DNA of 64,000 nucleotides, taken from Paenibacillus sp. FSL H8-0548. GTDB taxonomy: Bacteria > Bacillota > Bacilli > Paenibacillales > Paenibacillaceae. The number at the start of each line of letters is the position of its first letter. Position 1 is the stretch's first letter. Below the pieces are notes generated by a model. That model was not told where the DNA came from, searched no databases, and was given only the letters and a program-made list of their open reading frames with translations. Positions 11,172-19,093 of this stretch are shown here, piece by piece. Both the position numbers and the translations under genes were made by a program. The stretch lies in the NCBI RefSeq assembly GCF_038630985.1, contig NZ_CP152049.1, positions 1,197,501-1,261,500 of the forward strand, read 5' to 3'.

Positions 11172-11518
11172 GCTGAAAAGCGTGAAGTTAATGCAAATGT
11201 GCAGGATAGCTAGTGTGCGGGGGCGCGTTCGGAGCAAATTCACGATTAATTTATGATTCTCCTGCAACTGATCATACAACGGGCAACTGCGCTAGCCAGC
11301 AACTACTCTCAATAGCTTCTATCCTGCACTCTAGCAGGATAGAAGCTGTTTTTCCTCGCTGATGCATGTCTATGATGCACGCCTGCATTATAGACAGCCA
11401 TATAGGGATGTTTTGAGTTGAAAATGATCTATTCTAATGCACAGGTGCAGGATAGGCAGCTCGGTGGGGCTGAAAAGCGCGAAGTTAGTGCAAATGTGCA
11501 GGATAGCTAGTGTGCGGG
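11172..11518. repeat. Two copies of a ~49-bp direct repeat and related GCAGGATAG motifs
   Basis: The segments at about 11172-11220 and 11469-11518 are nearly identical (they differ at two positions) and share the block GCAAATGTGCAGGATAGC. The motif GCAGGATAG also occurs in the hairpin at 11314-11347 and in GTGCAGGATAGG near 11449. The 546-bp spacer 11009-11554 contains no credible gene; these repeats and two hairpins are all I see in it. Confidence 0.7.
11314..11353 (+). terminator. Strong hairpin with T run inside the repeat spacer
   Basis: AGCTTCTATCCTGC-actcta-GCAGGATAGAAGCT is a perfect 14-bp stem followed by GTTTTT. It has the form of an intrinsic terminator, but 300 bp separate it from the last gene, so it may instead belong to the GCAGGATAG repeat family. 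Confidence 0.6.
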
Positions 11519-11554
11519 GAGAAAAGAGAGTGCGAGTTCAGAGCGAATTAACTA

Positions 11555-12115
11555 TTATCGTTCGGAAACTTTAATCGGTATGACATGATCCCGATCTTCG
11601 TTTAGCACATACACGGTCCATTCAGATGCAGCAGAGTCATAGGCGGCACTTTTAACGACTGTAAAATGGGATTCATCGGTTTCAAGAGCAGCAAGTGCTC
11701 TATTAACAGCCTCGTCTTCCGTTAGCTCTGCTCCTTTAGGCTGACTATCATTTAGAACAGAAATACGCTCGAGTGTACCTTGGGCAGGATACGACTCCGC
11801 AAGCTCACCTCCCAATGTCCAAGCCTCTACCTTCATTCCCACCTCTATATCCGAAGGAGCCCCGCGAAACCAATCCGCAGCGTAATAATTTATTTGCCCA
11901 CCTTGGGCGCTATAGTCCTTACGATCAGGGGAAACGACCAAAATACGTTCGCCATCGGCTTTAACCACATATCCTATGAAACCTGTACCCTCTGCTTGGA
12001 TAAGCGCTGCTGCTTGTATGTCTGTAACCGAATTTGAAGGCTCATCCGCGTTCGCTCCGCAAGCAGCGAGTAATACTGCAGCTGCGGCGATCAAGCAGAA
12101 AATTTTAAGTTGCAT
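11555..12115 (-). CDS. DUF3221-like (YobA-type) lipoprotein
   Basis: 186 residues with a lipoprotein signal peptide: a hydrophobic stretch to residue 18 and lipobox LLAAC, with the lipidated Cys at about 19. The central beta-rich segment 'GTGFIGYVVKADGERILVV' and 'SDIEVGMKVEAWT' resembles DUF3221, a small beta-barrel domain in Bacillota lipoproteins. The last 50 residues ('LTEDEAVNRALAALE' onward) look like a PepSY-like tail. It is probably anchored on the outer face of the cytoplasmic membrane; the function is unknown. It is encoded divergently from the RNA-repair operon. Confidence 0.75.
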   Translation of the reverse strand: MQLKIFCLIAAAAVLLAACGANADEPSNSVTDIQAAALIQAEGTGFIGYVVKADGERILVVSPDRKDYSAQGGQINYYAADWFRGAPSDIEVGMKVEAWTLGGELAESYPAQGTLERISVLNDSQPKGAELTEDEAVNRALAALETDESHFTVVKSAAYDSAASEWTVYVLNEDRDHVIPIKVSER

Positions 12116-12206
12116 GTTCGCTTCCCCTTCCTTTGTTATATTAACGGAGTGTACGAATCAATTGTTGCTATTAGGACAATCTCTTGATTTGTTTTTTATA
12201 AAATCG

Positions 12207-12236
12207 TTGACAAATGCTGGGTAACGGGCTTAATAT
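12207..12236 (+). promoter_or_regulatory. Promoter of the RNA-repair operon
   Basis: TTGACA (12207-12212), 18-bp spacer, TAATAT (12231-12236). This near-consensus sigma-A promoter puts transcription start near 12243, leaving a leader of about 225 nt before rtcB. Confidence 0.75.
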
Positions 12237-12268
12237 AGTGTAAATCAATTGAAAGGAGGTCGATGACA

Positions 12269-12352
12269 ATGTTCAAGCTCAATTTAGAATTTCACGCAGC
12301 ATATTGCACGTCCATTTCATCGGCCTCTGCGGGGCCTATGACTGTTTTCTAA
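12269..12352 (+). CDS. 27-residue leader ORF upstream of rtcB
   Basis: An ATG at 12269 follows a perfect AAAGGAGGT with 8-nt spacing and opens a 27-codon frame (MFKLNLEFHAAYCTSI...GPMTVF) ending at TAA. The strong RBS suggests translation. It has no recognisable domain. It ends about 52 nt before a terminator hairpin that precedes rtcB, the arrangement of a leader peptide in an attenuator. Its 3' part, TCCATTTCATCGGCC, resembles TCCACTCATCGGCC in the second leader ORF at 13921. It could also be a small independent peptide. Confidence 0.55.
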   Translation: MFKLNLEFHAAYCTSISSASAGPMTVF

Positions 12353-12403
12353 TATTTTGCATGCGGAGTGCTGCTGCAACGTTTAGGAAATAAAGGCGCA
12401 AGT

Positions 12404-12437
12404 AAAGCCATGGACATTTACAGGTCTATGGCTTTTT
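12404..12437 (+). terminator. Terminator/attenuator hairpin 1, upstream of rtcB
   Basis: AAAGCCATGGAC-atttaca-GGTCTATGGCTTT with a G:U pair, followed by TTTT. It lies between the leader ORF and rtcB on the same transcript, so it must be bypassed for rtcB expression. Arms CCATGGAC/GTCTATGG recur in hairpin 2 at 14090. Confidence 0.8.
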
Positions 12438-12470
12438 TGTGTTCATTTGATGATTAGGGAGATAACAAGC

Positions 12471-13889
12471 ATGAAAAAAAATTATTATCAGAAGGTACAA
12501 CTGCCATCGGGGCAGGTACATGTTTATGCAGGACCGGAGCTGTTCGCGTCCTTGGACTATAAAGTATTTGAAATGGCAAACAATAATTTGCAAATTCCAA
12601 ATCAGGTGTATATGAGCTATACGCCGGATGTACATGTTGGTGTTGGCACTTGTATTGGTACAACGGCAGTCTGGAATGCCAGTGACGGCTACGTGTCGCC
12701 ATCGATTGTAGGCAGCGATATCGGCTGTGGAATGAGGGTACAGCTTACGAGCCTCCATAAGGATGATCTGAAGGAGGTTAAGCTGCGGCGGAAGTTTGTT
12801 CGTGCGATAGAAAAGTATTTGCCGGTTGAGGAGCATGCCAGAGGACATTTCTCAGACATTAGACTGGAGAATATCGTGAAGAAGGGCTTGCACGGCTTGC
12901 CTAAAAAATATATTCCTGATGCCTACACACCGCGTAAGGCGAGCTCATTGACGCATGTGGAGAGCAGCCGATTTTATTTTGACGAAGAGGTGCTGGATAA
13001 ATTCCCGGAAGCGGTCTGGCATCGTGCGCATCGCCAGCTGGGCACGCTCGGCGGAGGCAATCATTTTGTAGAAATTCAGGCGATTGAAATTGCAGAGGAA
13101 AATCGAGAAATTGCCGAGAGCTGGGGATTATTCGATGGTCAGGTCGTTATTATGATTCATTCCGGCTCACGGGCATGGGGTGGTGCGGTCAGTCAATATT
13201 GCAGCACCGATATGGCAAAAATGATGAAGCAAGAAGGCATTGGCACCGCCGATCCCAAGCTGCTGTACGCTCCGATCTCTCATCCACTAGGGCAAACCTA
13301 CATTCATTTGATGTATTCAGCCTTGAACTATGCCATCGTGAATCGGCACCTGATTGCGTATGCTGTCCGCGAGGCTGGGAAGGATGTATTCGGTCCGAAG
13401 TTTGAGCTGCGTACGCTGTATGATCTCATGCACAACTATGCATGGGAGGAAGAGCAGGACGGGCAAGCGTATTTCGTCCATCGAAAGGGGGCGACAAGAG
13501 CGCTCCCTGCAGGACACACGGATAATCCAGAGCCATACGCTGCGACTGGGCATCCGGCGCTTATTCCTGGCTCCATGGGGACGGCCTCCTACATTATGGT
13601 CGGCAGCCCCGGAGGAGCGGCTAATCATTATTCAATCTGTCATGGCGCAGGACGCATTCGCTCACGCAACGCAACGAAGCAGCTCATCTCGGTAGAAGAA
13701 GTAGCGGCTGCGATGCGCGTAGGGACGGACGATGAAATTGTCGTGAACCAGCGCTCTATGGAGTCTCTCGTTGATGAGTCGCCGCAGGCCTATAAGGATG
13801 TCGATCAAATTATTGAAAGTGTGGTAGGAGCGGGGCTCGCGCAGGTCGTTGCCAAATGCAAGCCGCTGGCTGCTGTAAAAGGAACTTAA
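12471..13889 (+). CDS. rtcB: RtcB-family RNA ligase (3'-phosphate/5'-OH)
   Basis: 472 residues. Metal-binding and catalytic motifs are present: 'SDIGCGMRV' (Asp and Cys metal ligands), 'GTLGGGNHF' with conserved Asn and His, 'IHSGSRAWG', and 'CHGAGRI' carrying the His that is guanylylated. RtcB joins RNA 2',3'-cyclic-phosphate or 3'-phosphate ends to 5'-OH ends using GTP and Mn2+, and repairs tRNAs cut by ribotoxins. ATG at 12471 is preferred over the one at 12447 because AGGGAG sits 9 nt before it and the earlier one lies just after the terminator. No archease gene is nearby. The operon partners rlaP, hen1 and pnkp indicate RNA repair. Confidence 0.95.
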   Translation: MKKNYYQKVQLPSGQVHVYAGPELFASLDYKVFEMANNNLQIPNQVYMSYTPDVHVGVGTCIGTTAVWNASDGYVSPSIVGSDIGCGMRVQLTSLHKDDLKEVKLRRKFVRAIEKYLPVEEHARGHFSDIRLENIVKKGLHGLPKKYIPDAYTPRKASSLTHVESSRFYFDEEVLDKFPEAVWHRAHRQLGTLGGGNHFVEIQAIEIAEENREIAESWGLFDGQVVIMIHSGSRAWGGAVSQYCSTDMAKMMKQEGIGTADPKLLYAPISHPLGQTYIHLMYSALNYAIVNRHLIAYAVREAGKDVFGPKFELRTLYDLMHNYAWEEEQDGQAYFVHRKGATRALPAGHTDNPEPYAATGHPALIPGSMGTASYIMVGSPGGAANHYSICHGAGRIRSRNATKQLISVEEVAAAMRVGTDDEIVVNQRSMESLVDESPQAYKDVDQIIESVVGAGLAQVVAKCKPLAAVKGT

Positions 13890-13920
13890 AAAATAAAGGA
13901 ATAGAGGGGGTTCGAGGAGA

Positions 13921-14043
13921 ATGCTAAACCAATATGAGGAACTATATCCAGTTAACGTAAATGATGGAGACAGCTCATTTCATTTTAATTTACAAAATAG
14001 CTCCACTCATCGGCCCCTTCGTTTGGTATTTGAGGAGGGATAG
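13921..14043 (+). CDS. 40-residue leader ORF between rtcB and rlaP
   Basis: ATG at 13921 (upstream GGGGG at 9 nt, and GAGGAG immediately before) opens 40 codons ending in TAG (14041-14043). It has no known domain. The segment TCCACTCATCGGCC matches leader 1. Immediately after the frame, GGATAG...CTGA-ttttgtg-TCAG...CTATCC (about 14037-14079) can form a stem-loop, followed by the terminator hairpin at 14090. The layout repeats that of the rtcB leader. Confidence 0.5.
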   Translation: MLNQYEELYPVNVNDGDSSFHFNLQNSSTHRPLRLVFEEG

Positions 14044-14089
14044 TCTGTGCTGATTTTGTGTCAGTCGAAGCGCTATCCTTCCACACTAC

Positions 14090-14125
14090 GAGACCATGGA
14101 CGATGATGTCTATGGTCTTTTTTTA
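14090..14125 (+). terminator. Terminator/attenuator hairpin 2, upstream of rlaP
   Basis: AGACCATGGAC-gatgat-GTCTATGGTCT followed by seven T. The arms carry the same CCATGGAC/GTCTATGG sequence as hairpin 1. It separates rtcB from rlaP-hen1-pnkp within one transcript direction. Confidence 0.82.
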
Positions 14126-14158
14126 TTTGAAATTTCAGTGCATGAAGGAGTGAATAGG

Positions 14159-14962
14159 ATGAACAATATACATACGGATATTTTGTTAGAGCTTGGCAAG
14201 ATCGAGCAGGAGGAGCAGGTACGGATTGTCTATGCGTGCGAGTCGGGAAGCAGAGCGTGGGGCTTTCCTTCCAAAGATAGTGATTATGACGTTCGTTTTA
14301 TATATGTAAGGCCGATCGAGTGGTACTTGTCTATTTTTGATAAAAGAGATGTGATTGAGCGGCCGATCAGCAATCTACTCGATATCAATGGCTGGGATTT
14401 GCGCAAAGCGCTTCTTCTGTTTCGCAAATCGAACCCGCCGCTGCTGGAATGGCTGCAATCTCCGATTCCGTACTTTACGAAATATACGGTAGCAAAGCAA
14501 ATCCGTGGGATTTCTCCATTAAGCTTTTCGCCAAAGTCATGTATGTATCACTATCTCAATATGGCGAAGGGGAACTATAGAGAATACTTACAGGGAGAGC
14601 ATGTGAAAATAAAAAAATATTTTTATGTGCTGCGGCCTATTTTAGCGTGCGGTTGGATTGAAGCCTACAATACGATGCCGCCAATCGCATTCGATGAATT
14701 GGTCGAAGCGCTTATACCTAAGAACAGCGAGCTTCGCATCGTTATCGCACAATTGTTAAGGCGCAAGAAAGCAGGCGAGGAGCTCGATTACGAGCCAAGA
14801 CTTCATCCGATCAATGATTATTTGGAGGAACGCATCGCTTATTTTGAACAGATAGCTCTAGCACTTAGGCAAAGCGAGGGGACGAGGGATGAGCAGCTTG
14901 ATGACTTGTTCCGCAATGCACTGCAAGAGGTGTGGGGAGAGAGCAAGGCTATTACTGTATAG
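14159..14962 (+). CDS. rlaP: RlaP-type nucleotidyltransferase of the RNA-repair system
   Basis: 267 residues. The N-terminal Pol-beta nucleotidyltransferase signature is clear: 'ESGSRAWGFPSKDSDYDVRF' (G-S...S-D-x-D-x-R), providing the metal-binding carboxylates. The helical C-terminal half ('LLEWLQSPIPY', 'YRYL'-like segments) matches the family known as RNA-ligase-associated Pol beta (RlaP, the YcgL-like group). RlaP probably transfers nucleotides to damaged RNA ends, by inference. Start ATG 14159 follows GAAGGAG by 8 nt; a longer frame starting at 14096 would run through terminator hairpin 2 and is rejected. hen1 starts 17 nt downstream. Confidence 0.9.
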   Translation: MNNIHTDILLELGKIEQEEQVRIVYACESGSRAWGFPSKDSDYDVRFIYVRPIEWYLSIFDKRDVIERPISNLLDINGWDLRKALLLFRKSNPPLLEWLQSPIPYFTKYTVAKQIRGISPLSFSPKSCMYHYLNMAKGNYREYLQGEHVKIKKYFYVLRPILACGWIEAYNTMPPIAFDELVEALIPKNSELRIVIAQLLRRKKAGEELDYEPRLHPINDYLEERIAYFEQIALALRQSEGTRDEQLDDLFRNALQEVWGESKAITV

Positions 14963-14979
14963 GAAGGGAGCAGGCTGCA

Positions 14980-16245
14980 ATGGCAATCGTACAACTGAAG
15001 TCGACGAACCCAAGCTTTTCGTTCGTCATTAGAAAAAATCCACATACCGGCATGCTTCTGCGCGAAATGCGCAAAGGGATGGCTTACGGCTGGTACACCG
15101 ATGAAGGGACCTTTAATGTTTATTTTAAGGATGCCGACAATGAGGTTTCTTATAAGCAGCATAGAGAGGATCAATTCGAATATCTCAATGTTTCCCGGTA
15201 TCATACGCCGCTCTTTGTGCTTGGGGCTATTAATGAGTTTTTTGCTTCACCGCTGAAGGCGCAGGATACGAAGGACACGGAGGAGTATGAGCATGTCTTT
15301 CATATCAATATGATTCATATTCAGCTTTTGCGATATATTCAGTTTTTTGAGAAGCATCTGACAGACTATTCGTTTGAAGCGGTGCATCTGGCGGATAAAA
15401 GCTATTCACTTACAATCAAGACACATAAATCGCTGCATGAGCTTATGCATGTTGTCAGCGTGCTCTGTTTATTCTTGGCGATGTTCAGCGATGAATATAT
15501 CGATATCTCCGATAATGTTTTGATGAAATATATAAGGAGTATTCAAATTATGGATGCGCCCTTCTATATCCGCAGCTTGTTTGCCCGCAATTTTCTGGCA
15601 TCTAGAGATCGATTCAAGAAATATAAGGCAGAGCTTGAGAAGACAGATCGATATGCGATACAGCTCTCCTTTGGCGGGACTGCGCAGCAGCGGCGAAGCT
15701 ATATCGGCAGTGTGCTTCCATTCGATAAGTCGATTGTGGATGTAGGCTGCGGCGAAGGTTTTTATGCCATTCCATATGCAGCTAAGATTGAGGCCACCTA
15801 TTATGCAATTGATATTAGCGAGCCATTGCTTGAGATCGTGCAGCGGAGGGCGAAAGGGAAGGAATTGGACAATATTGTTACCTTCTCGTCTATCGATCGC
15901 TTCCTAGAGGAGTATAACGGTGAGCAAGTAGACGTTGTACTGACGGAGGTTATCGAGCATATGAGCTTGGAAGAGGCGAGAACGCTTATTCGGCAAATTT
16001 GCAAGCAGGTCGATTTTGATTATTTTGTGCTGACGACACCAAATGCCGAGTTTAATGCTTACTATGAGCTGAGCGAATTTAGACATGATGATCATAAATG
16101 GGAGCTAGGGCGAGCAGAATTTCAGGAATGGCTGCTCGAAGCGGTGGACATGCAGGATATAGAAACCACATTTATCGCCATTGGTGATGGGGTCAACGGA
16201 ATTCAAACGACACAAGGTGCGATTTTACGGAAAAGGAGGGAATAG
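14980..16245 (+). CDS. hen1: Hen1-type 3'-terminal RNA ribose 2'-O-methyltransferase
   Basis: 421 residues. The N-terminal half (about 1-210) corresponds to the bacterial Hen1 domain that activates the Pnkp ligase. The C-terminal half is an AdoMet methyltransferase: 'DVGCGEGFYAIP' (motif I), then the Hen1 metal site 'EVIEHMSLEEA' (Glu, Glu, His) and 'FRHDDHKWELGRAEF'. Bacterial Hen1 methylates the 2'-OH of the 3'-terminal ribose before ligation, so the repaired junction cannot be cut again. GGAAGGGAG precedes the chosen ATG; an upstream in-frame ATG overlaps rlaP and is less likely. pnkp follows after 5 nt. Confidence 0.94.
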   Translation: MAIVQLKSTNPSFSFVIRKNPHTGMLLREMRKGMAYGWYTDEGTFNVYFKDADNEVSYKQHREDQFEYLNVSRYHTPLFVLGAINEFFASPLKAQDTKDTEEYEHVFHINMIHIQLLRYIQFFEKHLTDYSFEAVHLADKSYSLTIKTHKSLHELMHVVSVLCLFLAMFSDEYIDISDNVLMKYIRSIQIMDAPFYIRSLFARNFLASRDRFKKYKAELEKTDRYAIQLSFGGTAQQRRSYIGSVLPFDKSIVDVGCGEGFYAIPYAAKIEATYYAIDISEPLLEIVQRRAKGKELDNIVTFSSIDRFLEEYNGEQVDVVLTEVIEHMSLEEARTLIRQICKQVDFDYFVLTTPNAEFNAYYELSEFRHDDHKWELGRAEFQEWLLEAVDMQDIETTFIAIGDGVNGIQTTQGAILRKRRE

Positions 16246-16250
16246 CAGAT

Positions 16251-18836
16251 ATGGAAATGAGAACGAGGATTCATACGATTTTTATGTTCATTGGGTCAAC
16301 AGAATGCGGTAAAACAACGTTTGCAAACGAGGTGCTTATGCCGCAGCTGCGCTTTCGTGAAGAGGAGAAGGGCGTGATTGCCAATGTGCAGTACATATCC
16401 TCTGATAGCATTCGGCAGGAGCTTCTGGGGAGTGACTACGATAAATATGATCAAGTGATGCTGGAAGCAAGCGATCAGGCGTTTCAGCTTTTGTTCGAGA
16501 AGCTGCGGCTGGTGACAACCTACCCGATTAATGCCGAATTTGTTGTGGTGGATACAACGGGCTTGTCCGAGGATTTTCGAGCAAAGGTGAGAGGAATCGC
16601 GAAGGATAATCATTATAATCTGGAGGTTGTACTGTTTGACTACCGGAAGCGGGAGGATTATTACGCATCAGATCGATCAAAGAAGCTAATTACGAGCCAT
16701 ATCAATCGGCTGCGCAAGGAGGTGCTTGGCTCACTTTCGAGGGAGAAGTATAACAAAATCCATAAAGTACGCGCGAAGGACTTTTATTCTCCAGCTGACC
16801 GGTTAGTAAATAAGGATTACAAAATTATGATCGAAGATGTCGATGATTATCTGGCTGCAATATTGCCATTAGAACAGAAGGCGATCATTGTAGGCGATGT
16901 TCATGAATGCGTGGATGAACTGAAAGCACTGCTCGTGAGCCATGGCTTTGAATTGGATGGCGATCAGCTGCTGGAAACTGCAAAGGTCAGGGATACGAAG
17001 GTACTTCTAGTCGGGGATTGGATCGACAAAGGCAAGCGCACGAAGGAAATCATTGATTTTCTATACGTGAATCAGCATCATTTTCTGTTCGTATTAGGCA
17101 ACCATGAAAGCTTCGTATATAAATATATGCGCGGTGAAATTAAAGGGGTGGAAGAGGAGCTTCTGCATGCCTATTTCGATTCTACGGAGGTGCTTAGAGG
17201 AGACGATATGCTGCTTCAGCGATTTAATCATCTTGTGTCGCTTTCGAACCCCTTTTATAAGAGGGTAGGCAAGCACGGCTCTTCTTATTATGTTACTCAT
17301 GCTCCATGCGAGAACAAATATATCGGCAAGCTGGACTCAGATTCGAAGCGGCATCAGCGTAATTTCCGCATTGACCGCTCAGCGCCGCTTGAGGAACAGC
17401 TGGCGTTTCTGAAGAGGGAGGCGGTAGCTAATCAGCCGTATCATGTCTTTGGGCATATCGCAGCCAAGAACGCCTTCCGAATCAAAAATAAAATTCATAT
17501 TGACTCTGGTGCCGTACATGGCAATCAGCTCACCTCTGTCATGCTTTCGGCGAAGCCGATATACAAATCACAACTGTCTGCCCAAGCGGCGATAGGTGAT
17601 GAGCTGTACACACTATTCAAACAGGAACGAAAGGTTTCTCTACAGGAGCTAGACGAGGATGAAGCTCGCAGACTTCAGTATTGTGCAAGCCATAAAATTA
17701 ATTATATTTCTGGCACGATGGCGCCAGCGGATAAGGATGAAGCTGCTGGCGAGCTGGAGTCGCTGAGCAAAGGGCTGGACTATTTTAGGGGCCGCGGTGT
17801 CAAGGAAGTCGTGCTGCAGCCGAAATATATGGGATCAAGATGCAATGTTTATTTGCATGCCGAGTTAGACCAATGCTTCGCAGTTAGCCGCAATGGCTAC
17901 GAAATTAACAAGCTGGATCTAACTCCAGTGTACGAGAAGCTGCTGAATAGGTTTGGCGGCTATATGAAGGAAAACGACATTGCGATGCTGCTGCTCGATG
18001 GTGAGCTGCTTCCATGGCAAGCGCTCGGAGAAGGTCTCATTGACAAGCAGTTCAAGCCCATTGAGCAGGCGTTAAAGACGGAGCTGGCCTTCTTGCAGGC
18101 GAATGGCTTCGATGAAGCGTTCAATAAGCTTGTGGATAATTATAAGGAAAGCGGCTTTGAGCGGGATCAATTCCACCTTAGCAAAGGGGAGCTGAATGAA
18201 AAACATGGCTTAACCATTTATCAGAACTATAAACATGTTCATACGATGTTGGAGAAGCATAGACCTCTAGACGAGCATATTGAAGCCTATGTAACGTACA
18301 AGAAGCAGCTAGAGCTCTATGCAGAAGCAGGCGAACTTCAGTATAAGCCGTTTTCGCTGCTCAAAATGATATATCGTGATGGAAGTGAAGCATTGCCGGA
18401 TTGGTGCACATCAGAGATGTATCGTTTCCTCAGCGATGATTCGTTTATTAAGCTGGATCTGATGAATACAGAGAGCTATGACCAGGCAGAGCAATACTTT
18501 CGAGCGCTCACGATAGATAATCATATGGAGGGTGTTGTCATTAAGCCTGAGCAAATAGTCCCGGAAGCCGTTCCTTATATGAAGGTGCGAAATGCAAGCT
18601 ATATGTCCATTATTTATGGTTATGATTATCGCTTTCCGCATAAGTACCAGAAGCTGATCAAGCAGAAGAGCATTAACATGAAGCTTCGCACATCAATAAA
18701 TGAGCATCGATTGGGACAGATCATGCTGGAAGTGCCGTTTTCTAACATATCACCGGAAAATGAAGCTTACCAATCGGCTGTTGCTAATCTCCTATTCGAG
18801 GTGGCTAGAGAGAAGGAAATTGACCCGAGATTGTAA
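16251..18836 (+). CDS. pnkp: Polynucleotide kinase-phosphatase-ligase (bacterial Pnkp)
   Basis: 861 residues, close to the 870 of the Clostridium thermocellum enzyme. Domain order: kinase (about 1-185; P-loop 'GSTECGKTT' at 15-23), Mn-dependent phosphatase (about 205-440; 'VGDVHE', 'GDWIDKG', 'GNHES' and a later 'FGHI'), and adenylyltransferase/ligase (about 480-861; motif I 'KYMGSR' with Lys near 525, 'DGELLPW', 'EGVVIKPE' near 760). It heals 5'-OH and 2',3'-cyclic-phosphate ends; the ligase half normally needs Hen1 to complete sealing. Every catalytic signature I looked for is present. Last gene of the operon; a c-di-GMP riboswitch follows. Confidence 0.95.
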   Translation: MEMRTRIHTIFMFIGSTECGKTTFANEVLMPQLRFREEEKGVIANVQYISSDSIRQELLGSDYDKYDQVMLEASDQAFQLLFEKLRLVTTYPINAEFVVVDTTGLSEDFRAKVRGIAKDNHYNLEVVLFDYRKREDYYASDRSKKLITSHINRLRKEVLGSLSREKYNKIHKVRAKDFYSPADRLVNKDYKIMIEDVDDYLAAILPLEQKAIIVGDVHECVDELKALLVSHGFELDGDQLLETAKVRDTKVLLVGDWIDKGKRTKEIIDFLYVNQHHFLFVLGNHESFVYKYMRGEIKGVEEELLHAYFDSTEVLRGDDMLLQRFNHLVSLSNPFYKRVGKHGSSYYVTHAPCENKYIGKLDSDSKRHQRNFRIDRSAPLEEQLAFLKREAVANQPYHVFGHIAAKNAFRIKNKIHIDSGAVHGNQLTSVMLSAKPIYKSQLSAQAAIGDELYTLFKQERKVSLQELDEDEARRLQYCASHKINYISGTMAPADKDEAAGELESLSKGLDYFRGRGVKEVVLQPKYMGSRCNVYLHAELDQCFAVSRNGYEINKLDLTPVYEKLLNRFGGYMKENDIAMLLLDGELLPWQALGEGLIDKQFKPIEQALKTELAFLQANGFDEAFNKLVDNYKESGFERDQFHLSKGELNEKHGLTIYQNYKHVHTMLEKHRPLDEHIEAYVTYKKQLELYAEAGELQYKPFSLLKMIYRDGSEALPDWCTSEMYRFLSDDSFIKLDLMNTESYDQAEQYFRALTIDNHMEGVVIKPEQIVPEAVPYMKVRNASYMSIIYGYDYRFPHKYQKLIKQKSINMKLRTSINEHRLGQIMLEVPFSNISPENEAYQSAVANLLFEVAREKEIDPRL

Positions 18837-18919
18837 TTGAACCGAATATCACTGGTTTTGCTAATTTCATGATGGAATATATAAGCATTTTATGAAATAC
18901 TGGTATAAGTAAATAGTCC

Positions 18920-19006
18920 TAGAAAAAAGCAAAGTTGTCGAAAGACAATGACGCAAAGCCAACAGGCCTAAAGGAAGTTTCCAAAGGTGGCTGGGTTGCC
19001 AAAAGG
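18920..19006 (+). ncRNA. Cyclic di-GMP-I riboswitch (GEMM)
   Basis: The aptamer is recognisable: a TTGTC-GAAA-GACAA stem with a GNRA tetraloop, the conserved core GACGCAAAGCC, GGCCTAAAGGAAG, and GGCTGGGTTGCC closing the second stem. It lies about 90 nt before a gene for a c-di-GMP-metabolising protein. Downstream, TAATATCC...CCTTAT (19023-19040) can pair with ATAAGGGATATTA (19077-19089), covering the ribosome binding region before the ATG at 19094, so control of translation is likely. Confidence 0.9.
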
Positions 19007-19093
19007 CTGAGTGATAATCGTTTAATATCCTCTTCCTTATAACATCAAGTTACCTCATCTGCAATATTAGGAAGGGATAAGGGATATTAGACA

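Noticed and set aside
11009..11554. A small gene in the repeat spacer
   Set aside because: No frame with an RBS and coding character was found; the repeats and hairpins account for the structure.
14096..14158. Longer N-terminus for RlaP starting at 14096
   Set aside because: That start lies inside the second terminator hairpin and has no RBS; ATG 14159 has GAAGGAG at 8 nt.
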